Positions 15,818-24,993 of a stretch of DNA of 40,874 nucleotides are shown here, piece by piece (within the stretch, counting starts at the first letter, position 1; each line of letters starts with the position of its first letter). The stretch is taken from positions 1 through 40,874 of IMG/VR virus record IMGVR_UViG_3300035211_000099, one strand, 5' to 3'. The stretch is from a virus. A program made the translations under genes and the position numbers. The notes beneath the pieces were generated by a model. The model saw only the letters and a program-made list of their open reading frames with translations. It had not been told where the DNA came from and searched no databases.

Positions 15818-16107
15818 GGTATATTGATGAGAATGGATTTTATAATTTTTCATATCAGCGTGAGATAATGGGGTTGCTTGCAAGATTCTATAGAGGTGGG
15901 TTGTCAATAGCAACAATGATGAATATGACCTGGGAAGAAATAGAAAAATGGTATAAAATTTATATCCTACAGTCAACAGAAGAAGAGGTTATTTTTGAGC
16001 TCAGTCATGACAAGGATGGCAAGAAAAAAAGATTACCTGACGCAAGAAAAATACGTGAAATCGTCCTAAACAGAATACAAGAGGAGAAACGAATACATGG
16101 CGAGTAG
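15368..16107 (+). CDS. Tail assembly chaperone, long form by -1 frameshift
   Basis: Slipping back one base in the T run moves the ribosome into an open frame that continues LGYIDENGFYNFSYQREIM and on through GLLARFYRGGLSIATM to the stop at 16107, giving about 246 residues. The shifted frame has no stop between the slip site and the Met at 15868 and no ribosome site of its own there, so the downstream part is best read as an extension, not a separate gene. The long form presumably bridges tape measure and tube protein. Confidence 0.8.
15805..15814 (+). promoter_or_regulatory. Programmed -1 ribosomal frameshift site
   Basis: Nine T then C. In the zero frame the codons are TCT TTT TTT TTC TAG. 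Heptamers T TTT TTT (15805-15811) and T TTT TTC (15808-15814) both fit the X XXY YYZ rule and directly precede the stop codon. Re-pairing one base back gives CTA GGG TAT ATT GAT and an open frame. Confidence 0.82.
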
Positions 16108-17716
16108 ATTCAGCTTAGAGGGCGTTATCAGCATGCTTGATAAAGTCTCGAGTCCGATGAAAAAAATATCCTCTAGCGTTACGACATACAACAAAAAAAT
16201 GCGTAGTCAGATAGCGCTAACGAATGCGCAGGGCTCTAGAATGGGTCGTGTATTCTCGTCAGTTCGTGGTTTTGCGATGTCAATGCTTCCTGTTTTGAGC
16301 GGTTACGCAATGTTGCGGTATGCGAATCAGAGTATAGAGGCATGGAAGGTTCAGGAGACAGCGATTGCGAATGTAGAATCTGGACTAAACGCGACAAACA
16401 ACGCAATAGGATTATCATCAAAAAAATTACAAAAAATGGCAACAAGCTGGCAAAAGGTTGGAATTTTTGGAGACGAAACTATATTACAAAATGTCACTGC
16501 ACAATTGCTGACTTTTGGTAGTATCGGAAAACAAAATTTCGATCGGATGCAAGGCGCAGCGATGGACCTTACTACAAAATTGTATGGAACACGCAGCACG
16601 GGAGAGCAGCTGCGAGACGTGACAATTATGCTCGGAAAAGCTATGGATGACCCTGTCAAGGGAATGACAGCATTGCGCAGACGTGGTATTCAGTTTACAG
16701 AACAACAACAAAATCAGATTAAAACATTATATCGAAGTCAAGGCAGACTCGCTGCTCAAAATAGATTGTTGAAAGAAATTGAAAAACTATACGGAGGGAC
16801 GAATAGAGCAATACGCAAAACAACTGCAGGTATGGAAATAGCTTCAAAAATGACAATAGGTGATGCCATGGAGAAACTAGGAAAAGTACTGATACCTATA
16901 AAGCTTACATTTTTAAGTTTGATAACTGAAATTCTTCCTCCATTCGTGCAGATTATTACAGCACTACTAAAAATGATATATAAGCTTAGATTTGTTATTC
17001 TCGGAGTTACGACAGCTATTGTTGCCTGGAAGATAGCGACATATAGTCTTATCGCGGCACAAAAAATTATGATGGCCTTTAATGTTGTTAAAGTTCTTGG
17101 ATTCATCGGGGCGATAAAATACGCAGTAATTGGAACCAAGCTATGGGCTGCGGCACAATGGTTGCTTAACGCGTCAATGGCACCAATGATTCTGACTGTA
17201 CTTGCAATTGTTGCGGCCGTAGGTCTGTTGGTCCTCGCAGGTATTTGGGTTTATAAAAAATGGGATGCTATTATAGGATTTTTGTCCAGGGCATGGGATA
17301 GTTTCAAAGAAAAATTCATATATGTTATAGATATAACCTGGGAGTATCTGCGAAAATTTGGACGTGGATTTATGACGTATATGCTAATGCCTCTTAATTT
17401 AATGATTACCGGTGTAACTTATTTGATCAGGTTAATCTCAAAAATTCCAGGTTTAGGGAAATATGCTGCTGTAGCAGATTACGCGGAGAAGCTGCAAACG
17501 AAAATGAATCGTGCAGTTGGGGCGCAAACAGCGCAGGAATTATATACTACATATGTTTCTCCTGAATCAAAAAATATTGCATCAGGTAGAGAAACAGGAA
17601 GAAATACAACAGGAAATGTGAATATAAATGTATCAGGCCCGAAAGAGGCGATGGAGGTTGAGCAAAGAGGAACAATGCCAATGGGAATGAGTCTTAATGT
17701 AGGTGCGCAAGGATGA
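16097..17716 (+). CDS. Tape measure protein
   Basis: Sets tail length and threads through the tube. 539 residues, short for the family. Order: basic helical N-terminus (1-60), a conserved helical core with KAMDDPVKGMTALRRRGIQF and IGDAMEKLGKVLIPI, then several hydrophobic segments (about 270-385, e.g. MILTVLAIVAAVGLLVLAGI) that may enter the host membrane, and a Thr/Asn-rich tail. At roughly 0.15 nm per residue the tail would be near 80 nm (rule of thumb, inferred). It overlaps the chaperone 3' end by 11 bp. Confidence 0.88.
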   Translation: MASRFSLEGVISMLDKVSSPMKKISSSVTTYNKKMRSQIALTNAQGSRMGRVFSSVRGFAMSMLPVLSGYAMLRYANQSIEAWKVQETAIANVESGLNATNNAIGLSSKKLQKMATSWQKVGIFGDETILQNVTAQLLTFGSIGKQNFDRMQGAAMDLTTKLYGTRSTGEQLRDVTIMLGKAMDDPVKGMTALRRRGIQFTEQQQNQIKTLYRSQGRLAAQNRLLKEIEKLYGGTNRAIRKTTAGMEIASKMTIGDAMEKLGKVLIPIKLTFLSLITEILPPFVQIITALLKMIYKLRFVILGVTTAIVAWKIATYSLIAAQKIMMAFNVVKVLGFIGAIKYAVIGTKLWAAAQWLLNASMAPMILTVLAIVAAVGLLVLAGIWVYKKWDAIIGFLSRAWDSFKEKFIYVIDITWEYLRKFGRGFMTYMLMPLNLMITGVTYLIRLISKIPGLGKYAAVADYAEKLQTKMNRAVGAQTAQELYTTYVSPESKNIASGRETGRNTTGNVNINVSGPKEAMEVEQRGTMPMGMSLNVGAQG

Positions 17717-18963
17717 GTTTAGATTTCCAAAATAGGTTGCGTCAGGGATCGTTTGTATCTCCATCTGGAATTGAAATAGAATTTCAGACAGATACTCTAC
17801 GAAAAAATGGAGGAAAGAAGTTATCAACACAAGAAATTGTAGATAGTGACGAATCTATTACGCAAGATCAGGGAAACAAAACAAACGTATTTCCCATGAC
17901 GATATATTTTATTGGTGATGATTTTGACGAACAATTGAACGATTTTGAAGTTTTGCTGAAAGAGCGGTACACTCTTGATGCGCCTGGCGTATTGAAGCAT
18001 CCGATGTGGGGAGACATAAATGTTTTTCCTGTATCATGGAGTGAGTCAATAGAGCTTGTAGATAGCGCTGGCATAGGAAACATTGAAGTAGAATTCGTAG
18101 AAATTTTTTTGAGGAAATACCCTTCATCAGAATTAAGCGGTTCTGATGCTATATCTGGAGATATTGATGATATGTCTTTGATTGATTCTGCTTCAGAAAT
18201 GGCAACTGATACGGTTGCGGCAACAACAAATATAAAAAGTAAAATTCAGGCTGTAGTTGGCGCAATATCTGATGCTGTTGAATTTGTTGAGACAGTAGAA
18301 GAAACTATGACATCTATCCAGGCTGAAATAAATTCAATGATAGATGACATAGCGGGGAATATCAGTCAGCTACTTTTTGCAGTACAACGACTTATGAGAG
18401 CGCCGGCACGGTTGCAAGATTCGACAATGAACAAAATAAATACATACTCAGAAATGTGTTCCGACATAATAGAACAAATCACATCAGGTGAAGAGTCGAA
18501 CATAACAAACATGAGAAATAATGCTATATTGCTGCAATCGTTTGCTGGATATGCAGTTGCAAGTCTTGCTGAATCGTCTATATATACTGATTATGAGATT
18601 AGAACAAATACAATAGACGCTATCAATATAATAGAAAATTCGCTTGAAGAATATAACACGTCATTAGCTGCTACATGGGTAGGCGGTAGCATCTCTGAAG
18701 AATATTCAGGAGACCATAATTTTCAATTGTTATTGTTCGACGCTATAGCGAGAATAAAAGATTTATTGCTAAACAAAACATTCGACTTAAAAGCACAAAA
18801 AACTTTTATATTGAAAAATCCGTCAGATCCGATAACATTGTGTTATGAATATTATAGCGCTGTTGATAATGAAACAGTGGAATATTTTTTAAAAACGAAC
18901 AATATAAAAAATGATGAATTCATAGAAATCCCGTCCGGGAGGGAAATAATAATATATGTCTGA
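17713..18963 (+). CDS. DNA circularisation/baseplate protein (Mu gpN family)
   Basis: 416 residues. The N-terminal 140 residues carry the DNA_circ_N pattern: GSFVSPSGIEIEF, KTNVFPMTIYFIGDDF, then APGVLKHPMWGDINVFPVSWS and EVEFVEIF. The remainder is helical. In Mu the protein links tail tube and baseplate hub; the older name refers to a proposed role in genome circularisation. It is joined to the tape-measure gene by ATGA and overlaps the next gene, matching Mu order 42-N-P. Confidence 0.85.
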   Translation: MSLDFQNRLRQGSFVSPSGIEIEFQTDTLRKNGGKKLSTQEIVDSDESITQDQGNKTNVFPMTIYFIGDDFDEQLNDFEVLLKERYTLDAPGVLKHPMWGDINVFPVSWSESIELVDSAGIGNIEVEFVEIFLRKYPSSELSGSDAISGDIDDMSLIDSASEMATDTVAATTNIKSKIQAVVGAISDAVEFVETVEETMTSIQAEINSMIDDIAGNISQLLFAVQRLMRAPARLQDSTMNKINTYSEMCSDIIEQITSGEESNITNMRNNAILLQSFAGYAVASLAESSIYTDYEIRTNTIDAINIIENSLEEYNTSLAATWVGGSISEEYSGDHNFQLLLFDAIARIKDLLLNKTFDLKAQKTFILKNPSDPITLCYEYYSAVDNETVEYFLKTNNIKNDEFIEIPSGREIIIYV

Positions 18964-20281
18964 TTCAATTTTTGGAGATAGCTACAATATAAAAAACAGG
19001 GAATTTCCAGAACAAGGGAAATTTTATACCGTAGAGTATGCTGATAATCTGCAAAAAATATCCAGATGGGCTTATGGATATGACAAGGTAATAGAGATCA
19101 TACGCGCAAATTCCGCATTGTTGCAACCTCGTATAGATTCAGGAAGAATACACGAAGACCTGGGAGGGATACCGATTGTCTACAAAAATGATCGTCTGTG
19201 GATTCCTATATTAGAAGAACAAAGTACAACCGACATTGAAGATGTCAATCCTGAATTTCATAATGAAATTGTATTCAGAATAAACGGAAAAATTTTTCAT
19301 GGGTTCACTACAAATACGATGGAACGTTCTATCAATACTATAGCTGATTCATTTTCATTTACAGCACCATATGATTATAACGATGAGAGCAGCAAATATC
19401 TTGACGCATATACATTTCATGAAGTTGAATTATTTATTGATGGGAAATTATTCATGACCGGAACTGCGTCTACCTGGTCATTCAAAGTTGGTGTTGATTC
19501 TACCATGGTTACAATAGGATGCAAATCAAAGGCCGGAGTGCTTGTAGATTGCCCATCTAATGATTCAAAATTAAATTATACGAAACAAACATTTTCACAA
19601 ATTGCGCAATCACTGATACAACCATACGGGATTACTCTTGAACTTCCCTATGGAGACAGCGGAATAATAAATAGAACAAAAAGAGATGTCGGACAAAAGA
19701 TTTTTGATTTTCTTGCGAAGATAGCGAAAGATAAGGGTTTTATTTTGAATAGTACGTCTCAGGGAGGAATTAAACTTGATCGTGCGAACATCGACAATGA
19801 GCCTATATTGAATATTATACAGGGAGATCCGAACATAATTGATATTTCGGTGAGTTATGACGGGCAAAAAAGATTTTCTTCATTCAAAGCAATATCACAA
19901 TCAAGAGGAAATGCGAAAAATGCATCAGAAATAAAAGATACGACTATAAATGCATATCGTCCAAATATTTTCAATGCTGAAAATAATGAACAGGGTGGGA
20001 TACAAAATGCTGCACTTTGGGAAAGATCAAGAAGCCTGGCAAGATCATCTACCGTCAGCGTAATGATGTCTGGATGGGATGATAAGAATGGTGACATCAT
20101 AACTGAAAACAATACAGTAACATTATATGCGCCTAGCGCATGCATACATACAGAGACAAAATATCTCATTGAAAAAGTATCGTATGCGCAAAATGGGAAA
20201 TCAGTGACATTATCTCTTACGCTTCCCCAGGCGTATACATTAGAATTTCCGGAAAAGGACGAAATGCCGTGGCAAAGATAG
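18956..20281 (+). CDS. Baseplate hub protein (Mu gpP family) with N-terminal LysM-like domain
   Basis: 441 residues forming the hub under the tube. From about residue 95 the Mu gpP/T4 gp27-like fold is suggested by EIVFRINGKIFHGFTTNTMER, the FSFTAPYDY strand, TWSFKVGVDSTMVTIGCKSKAG and KIFDFLAKIAKDKGFILN. Residues 18-87 (YTVEYADNLQKISRWAYGYD ... RLWIPIL) resemble a LysM/tail-protein-X module, which in many phages is a separate gene. The fusion would place tube-tip and hub functions in one chain. It overlaps both neighbours. Confidence 0.85.
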   Translation: MSDSIFGDSYNIKNREFPEQGKFYTVEYADNLQKISRWAYGYDKVIEIIRANSALLQPRIDSGRIHEDLGGIPIVYKNDRLWIPILEEQSTTDIEDVNPEFHNEIVFRINGKIFHGFTTNTMERSINTIADSFSFTAPYDYNDESSKYLDAYTFHEVELFIDGKLFMTGTASTWSFKVGVDSTMVTIGCKSKAGVLVDCPSNDSKLNYTKQTFSQIAQSLIQPYGITLELPYGDSGIINRTKRDVGQKIFDFLAKIAKDKGFILNSTSQGGIKLDRANIDNEPILNIIQGDPNIIDISVSYDGQKRFSSFKAISQSRGNAKNASEIKDTTINAYRPNIFNAENNEQGGIQNAALWERSRSLARSSTVSVMMSGWDDKNGDIITENNTVTLYAPSACIHTETKYLIEKVSYAQNGKSVTLSLTLPQAYTLEFPEKDEMPWQR

Positions 20282-20757
20282 CTATTCTAAAAAACGCACG
20301 ATTGGAGCAGTTCCAAGGCGCACCTGGGAAATCAAAATTAGTAGATATAGAACATCACGGGACAGATGACGCAGAGTTGTATCAAGTTTCAGGAGTATAC
20401 GGAAAGCCACAAGATGCGATCAATGGGCTAGTCATCGATTGCGGAAGCAATAGCATTGTAGTCGCAACACATGACTACAACTTTGATGAAGACATAGAAA
20501 AAGGTGAAACTTTGATATACTCATATGATGCAGATGGATCACTAGTCGGGAAAATTTTAATTAATGCGTCAGGAGAAATAGTTATAAATGATGGCACTAA
20601 ATCTGCTGTTAGTCACGCTGAACTAGATACAGCATTGCAATTAATGGTAACAGCATTCAATACAGCATTGGCGAGCAAACTGAATGGATCAGGTACGGCA
20701 GGAACTGTTACTCTTGATATTTCAGCATCTGAAGTGAGCGAGGTCAAATTACCATGA
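20269..20757 (+). CDS. Baseplate spike protein (Mu gp45-like)
   Basis: 162 residues from a GTG at 20269. TLIYSYDADGSLVGKI and INASGEIVINDGTKSAVSHAE are the recognisable strand repeats of Mu-type spikes (an OB domain leading to a beta-helical region), and a C-terminal part follows with LDISASEVSEVKLP. The tip would pierce the outer membrane. It overlaps the hub gene by 13 bp and the next gene by ATGA. Confidence 0.8.
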   Translation: MAKIAILKNARLEQFQGAPGKSKLVDIEHHGTDDAELYQVSGVYGKPQDAINGLVIDCGSNSIVVATHDYNFDEDIEKGETLIYSYDADGSLVGKILINASGEIVINDGTKSAVSHAELDTALQLMVTAFNTALASKLNGSGTAGTVTLDISASEVSEVKLP

Positions 20758-21188
20758 CAGTTTATACAGGTGATATGCTATTATCACAGAATAGGCAAGG
20801 CGACTGGGACATAAATTTTGAAAACGGTCAGCCTGAAATGACAAACGGATTAGAAACATATGTGATGCTCGCTATTTTTGGTGCTGATTATTGGGGGAAC
20901 GCAATTGAGACGGACCCGGGAAATAAAATGATTTCTGAATTTCCTAACGTGATAGAAAGAAATGTTGTGACCGACAAAACCAAAAATGATGGAGTGAAGG
21001 CTCTTGAAAAAGCCCTATCATATATGATTACAGAAAAAATTGCCAGAAAAATAATTGTTACAGGGGAGATCCAAACAAATTACAGAATCGCCTGGCAGAT
21101 AGATATAGAATCTATCACAGACAAAAGCGTGAAATATTATATCAATTGGGAAAAGGGCAATCTTACGGCCAACATGGTGGAGGAATAA
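20754..21188 (+). CDS. Baseplate wedge protein (Mu gp46/gp25-like)
   Basis: 144 residues. Opens with LLSQNRQGDWDINFENGQPE and GLETYVMLAIFGADYWGN, the lysozyme-like wedge motif region of Mu gp46-type proteins, and ends with strands RKIIVTGEIQTNYRIAWQID. It starts the baseplate wedge series 46-47-48 in Mu order. Coupled to its upstream neighbour by ATGA. Confidence 0.8.
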   Translation: MTVYTGDMLLSQNRQGDWDINFENGQPEMTNGLETYVMLAIFGADYWGNAIETDPGNKMISEFPNVIERNVVTDKTKNDGVKALEKALSYMITEKIARKIIVTGEIQTNYRIAWQIDIESITDKSVKYYINWEKGNLTANMVEE

Positions 21189-21190
21189 AT

Positions 21191-22330
21191 ATGGCATTAC
21201 CGCAAATTCCAACGATTGCAGAAATATATGATAGAATTGTTACTGACATAACCGGGAAAATAAATCAGGGTGTACCATCACTACCATTATCATTAGTAAA
21301 GGTATTCTCGAAGTCTGTTGCTGCTCCTGTATTCCTCTTATATCAAGCAATATTGTGGGTATACAAACAAATATTCCCTTCATCTGCTGAATACGATACA
21401 ATAAAAATGCTGGGATCTATTGTCGGGCTATATCCTGATAATCCAATTAGCGCAGTCCTATTATGCACTGTTCCAGGTACAACAGGTGCATGGGTTTATT
21501 CAGGAGAAACATTTATTGGGACAAACAATATTATTTATAGAGTTACAACGAATACAGAAATAATTGCAGGAGAAGCAACGAACGTACCGTTATTGGCACT
21601 TACATCAGGGGAGGAAGGGAATCTTGATGTCGGAGAAATCCTTGATATCATGCAAACGAATTTATCATTAACAGGAACGGCAGAAGTGACAAGTATTAGC
21701 ACAACAGGATCAGACGAACAAAGTCAAGAATCGTTTCGTGCAGAAGTAGAAGCCAGATATAGAAGAAAAATCACAGGAGGCAGTCCGGCAGATTATTATT
21801 TTTGGGGGCTGGAAGCTCCTAATTTTGATTGGATTGGAGTTTATGCAACGGTAGATACACCAGGAGGAGTAACACTGTATGGGCATGTAGACAATCAAAC
21901 GGATGGTATACCAACTAGTACCCAACTTGATGATTTGGAATATTACGTAAAATATGATCCAAACACAGGGAAGCTACACAGAGCACCCTTAAGCGATACT
22001 TTGACGATCAACGCTACTGACGTAGAGGAATATGATTTAGAATTTACGATACTGGACGGAACACCGGCGCTAAAATCAGATATTGAAGATGAAGTTACTG
22101 AATATTTGCCAACGCTGCGGCCGTATATCGAAGGGATATCTGACATAAAAAAAAATATTTTAGGATCATCAAATCTTGAAGATATTGCAAATGATATAGC
22201 ATCGTCTACAGATGCATATATAACGAAATGCGAAATAACAGAAGTGTCTACGTCAACGACAGAGGACTATTTTACTTTGGATGGTGGAACTATGGTAAAG
22301 GTAAGAAACATAACGTGGGTTGATATATAA
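21191..22330 (+). CDS. Baseplate protein J (Mu gp47 family)
   Basis: 379 residues, a wedge component organising the baseplate rim. PTIAEIYDRIVTDITGKINQ and then LPLSLVKVFSKSVAAPVFLL begin the family pattern; a VPLLALTSGEEGNLDVGEIL region and ETFRAEV-like SQESFRAEVEARYRRK follow, as in gpJ/gp47. GGAGGAATAAAT before the ATG at 21191 fixes the start, downstream of an earlier in-frame ATG at 21146 inside the previous gene. The stop overlaps the next start. Confidence 0.87.
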   Translation: MALPQIPTIAEIYDRIVTDITGKINQGVPSLPLSLVKVFSKSVAAPVFLLYQAILWVYKQIFPSSAEYDTIKMLGSIVGLYPDNPISAVLLCTVPGTTGAWVYSGETFIGTNNIIYRVTTNTEIIAGEATNVPLLALTSGEEGNLDVGEILDIMQTNLSLTGTAEVTSISTTGSDEQSQESFRAEVEARYRRKITGGSPADYYFWGLEAPNFDWIGVYATVDTPGGVTLYGHVDNQTDGIPTSTQLDDLEYYVKYDPNTGKLHRAPLSDTLTINATDVEEYDLEFTILDGTPALKSDIEDEVTEYLPTLRPYIEGISDIKKNILGSSNLEDIANDIASSTDAYITKCEITEVSTSTTEDYFTLDGGTMVKVRNITWVDI

Positions 22331-23004
22331 TGTTCAAACGTACGCTATTGAGACTACTGGCAAAATTAAGAATACTGAAAGCGTCGTATTGGATACCTTT
22401 ATTTTTTGAAGGAGTTGCAATCGAGCTAGAAAGGGTGAACGATTTTAAGAAAAAAGTTCTTAAATCGGTTGTGCCAAATTCGAATATGGATACTGACAGT
22501 CTTGATGATTACATAAAAAAATATGGTCTTGAATATTTGGACTACCTGCCAATAACAATCACTGATGAACAGAAAATAAATTTTTGCATTGAGGCTGCGG
22601 CGTTGTCTGGACATAGCGGTCCTGAATGGTTGCAAGATCAGCTACAAAAGGCAGGATTTGATTTTTATGTCTTTAAGAATGATCCCTCTACAGACCCGTC
22701 AACAATAGCGGGAGAACTTGTTGTAGGTACACACCCTACAGGCGGATTATACGATATACTTTCTGTTGATTCTTCAAGGTGGGGATTTTTTCTTGTGTTA
22801 TCTCCATTCGACGATCATGTAGCAAGTGCATCTGAGTTGACAGAAATGACATTGTACGAATTTCAAATCATTAGAAAATTGATAATAAATTTAAAATTCC
22901 AGAGAGATTGGATAATATTGCAGGTTGATTATAGCCAATATCTTGACGGCGAAAAATGGCTTGATGGATCCTGGTATCTCGATGGTATAGGGACGGAGGT
23001 TTAG
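22330..23004 (+). CDS. Baseplate/tail protein (Mu gp48 family)
   Basis: 224 residues. Helical N-terminus with FFEGVAIELERVNDFKKKVL, then DDYIKKYGLEYLDYLPITIT and INFCIEAAALSGHSGPEWLQ, which match the helical N-terminal domain of Mu gp48/YmfQ-type proteins attaching fibres. The C-terminus repeats YLDGEKWLDGSWYLDG. It directly precedes the fibre-like gene, as in Mu. Confidence 0.78.
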   Translation: MFKRTLLRLLAKLRILKASYWIPLFFEGVAIELERVNDFKKKVLKSVVPNSNMDTDSLDDYIKKYGLEYLDYLPITITDEQKINFCIEAAALSGHSGPEWLQDQLQKAGFDFYVFKNDPSTDPSTIAGELVVGTHPTGGLYDILSVDSSRWGFFLVLSPFDDHVASASELTEMTLYEFQIIRKLIINLKFQRDWIILQVDYSQYLDGEKWLDGSWYLDGIGTEV

Positions 23005-23006
23005 AC

Positions 23007-24635
23007 GTGGCATATTATAACGCAAAAACAAGGGAATGGAAAGATGGGAACACGGCAGCTACAGGAACCAGGGCATTTGGTTCATATTTTGATGACGAGT
23101 TTGATCAATTATACGCAAACTGGAACGAGTTTTTTACTTCTGACGGACTAGAATTTTCTGTTCCTACTGCCGATATAGATACGGTCAAAACTGATGAGAT
23201 AACCGGAACTGACGGAGGAGATGTCAATCTTGCGAGCATAAAACATCTCATTCGTGAATTTACGGTTGCTGCAGGAGAGTCGGTTACGGCCGGGCAGGTA
23301 GTAGAATATATAAATGGAGAAATTAGGGGAGGTGTTGGAGGGAATTTAGAATATGCTAGTGAGTATGATTTTGAAACCATTCTTAATATAGGAGAAATGA
23401 CATCTAGCTTAATTTCAGAAAATAAGGTTTTTATAGTTTACTCATCATCCTCATACGCAATGACAGCCATTATTGCAACAATAAGTGGTACTTCTATTAG
23501 TTTCGGCGATCCTGTTGTAATCACGAGCAATATATTAAATCCGTATAATGATATCTCATGTTGTATATTAGAAGAAAATAAAGTTTTTGTAGCATATCGT
23601 GATGTAGATAGCTCATATTATGGGACAGGAATAGTAGCAACAATATCAGGCACAGTGCCCACGTTCGGATCACCTGTTGTTTTCGAAAGTGGTGTTACTC
23701 AATTCATATCGTGTTGCAGGGTATCAGAAAACAAAGTTTTTATAGCATATGAAGATGAAGACAATTCTGATTACGGTACTTCCGTGGTAGGCACAATATC
23801 TGGCACTGTTCCAAGTTTTGGAAGTCCTGTTGTATTCGAATCAGGAACTACCTCTCATACTGCGTGTTGCCTTGTTTCAGAAAATAAAGTTTTTGTTATT
23901 GCAAACGCTACATCTGGAGCAGGTAAGTCGTGGATAGCAACAATAAGCGGTGACGTCCCTGGTTTTAGTTTAAGCGATACTATTGGAATAACATCACCAT
24001 CATATCTTTGTTGCTCTTTATTAGAAAAAAACAAGGTTTTCGTAGCATATTCAGATGGAGGAAGTTCATCACATGGGACTGCTATTGTTTGCGCTATAGA
24101 TAGTGATGATAATATGGATTATGGGAGTCCTATAGTCTTCGAAAGCGCTACAACAACCTACATCTCATGCTGTGCAATAGCAAAAGATAAAGCATTAGTG
24201 ACATATAGAGATGAAGGTAATTCCAATTATGGTACTGCCGTAGTAGGGACAATAGATGGAACAGTTTTAACTTTTGGAGACCCTATCGTTTATACAGGTA
24301 CAAACGTAGTTCTTTACTCATCTGCGATACAACTAGAAGAAAATAAAATATGCGTTTCTTTTTCTGACATCACTAATAGTGATGGGACTTCTCTGATTTT
24401 AAGTGAAACAGAATTGTTAGGCATTTCTCAAGAAGCGGCATCGGCAGGAGAAGTGGCAAGAATTGTTATGGATGGCGTGAGTACTGCACATACAGGATTG
24501 ATTGATGGTATGAGTTATTATGCCGATAGTGACGGGAATTTGCTTGATCCGCTTTTGAAAATCCCTGGCACGTATATAGGGCAGGCATTGTCAAGTACCG
24601 AGTTGAGGCTAAAATATAAAAAAAAACCAGGGTAA
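23007..24635 (+). CDS. Tail fibre/receptor-binding protein with seven ~49-residue repeats
   Basis: 542 residues from a GTG preceded by GGAGG. Residues 1-125 anchor it to the tail. Residues about 130-470 hold seven repeats of the form SENKVFxxYxDxxxSxYGTxxVxTISGTVPxFGSPVVFESG, consistent with a seven-bladed beta-propeller (fold inferred from repeat number and length). Each repeat often begins with a Cys-Cys pair (ISCCRVSENK). The end (SAGEVARIVMDGVSTAHTGL ... YIGQALSS) is a familiar phage fibre module. The gene is last in the rightward operon and ends inside a terminator. Confidence 0.75.
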   Translation: MAYYNAKTREWKDGNTAATGTRAFGSYFDDEFDQLYANWNEFFTSDGLEFSVPTADIDTVKTDEITGTDGGDVNLASIKHLIREFTVAAGESVTAGQVVEYINGEIRGGVGGNLEYASEYDFETILNIGEMTSSLISENKVFIVYSSSSYAMTAIIATISGTSISFGDPVVITSNILNPYNDISCCILEENKVFVAYRDVDSSYYGTGIVATISGTVPTFGSPVVFESGVTQFISCCRVSENKVFIAYEDEDNSDYGTSVVGTISGTVPSFGSPVVFESGTTSHTACCLVSENKVFVIANATSGAGKSWIATISGDVPGFSLSDTIGITSPSYLCCSLLEKNKVFVAYSDGGSSSHGTAIVCAIDSDDNMDYGSPIVFESATTTYISCCAIAKDKALVTYRDEGNSNYGTAVVGTIDGTVLTFGDPIVYTGTNVVLYSSAIQLEENKICVSFSDITNSDGTSLILSETELLGISQEAASAGEVARIVMDGVSTAHTGLIDGMSYYADSDGNLLDPLLKIPGTYIGQALSSTELRLKYKKKPG

Positions 24636-24650
24636 TGACACCCTGGTGTT
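24621..24650. terminator. Bidirectional rho-independent terminator
   Basis: Stem ACCAGGGT (24626-24633) / ACCCTGGT (24640-24647) flanked by a run of A on the left, which reads as at least eight U in minus-strand transcripts. It separates the convergent fibre gene and the leftward gene at 24652. Confidence 0.85.
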
Positions 24651-24651
24651 A

Positions 24652-24981
24652 TTATGCAACAGTCCAGGAAAAGATGCATGCTCCTCCTGTTGAGGCTGAA
24701 ATCTCAACAAGGATAATTCGCCTGGGTGTTGAACCCTCCTCATCCAGAACAAATGCATTTTTCCCGACGCAAGGCCTCATCGCCCGGCCGTTGGATTGCA
24801 TATAAATAGGAGGACTTTCTGTATCCTCTTTTTTTGTCAAACTCCATTTTTCGATCAATATGCTTTCATTATAGACCCGGTATATGCAGTATCCAGCGTA
24901 ACCATGATCTTCTCTCCATCGAGAGAAAGCCATCATTCCACCATAGAATTTATTAATTTCTACTTCTTTTTCTTTCTCCAT
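24652..24981 (-). CDS. Chimeric small protein: paralogue N-terminus joined to a helicase motif fragment
   Basis: 109 residues. Residues 1-55 (MEKEKEVEINKFYGGMMAFS ... ESILIEKW) match the small protein at 5292-5513. Residues about 65-90 (MQSNGRAMRPCVGKNAFVLD) match motif VI of the SF2 helicase at 28728-30179, and the DNA matches over about 85 bp (24744-24828 with 29173-29259). The final 25 residues match neither. Only a piece of the helicase is present, so helicase activity is impossible. An AAGGAG site precedes the ATG, so the chimera may be expressed. Confidence 0.6.
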   Translation of the reverse strand: MEKEKEVEINKFYGGMMAFSRWREDHGYAGYCIYRVYNESILIEKWSLTKKEDTESPPIYMQSNGRAMRPCVGKNAFVLDEEGSTPRRIILVEISASTGGACIFSWTVA

Positions 24982-24993
24982 TTTTTCTCCTTT

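Noticed and set aside
15868-16107. Independent 79-codon gene
   Set aside because: It has no ribosome site and is best explained as the frameshifted end of the tail chaperone.
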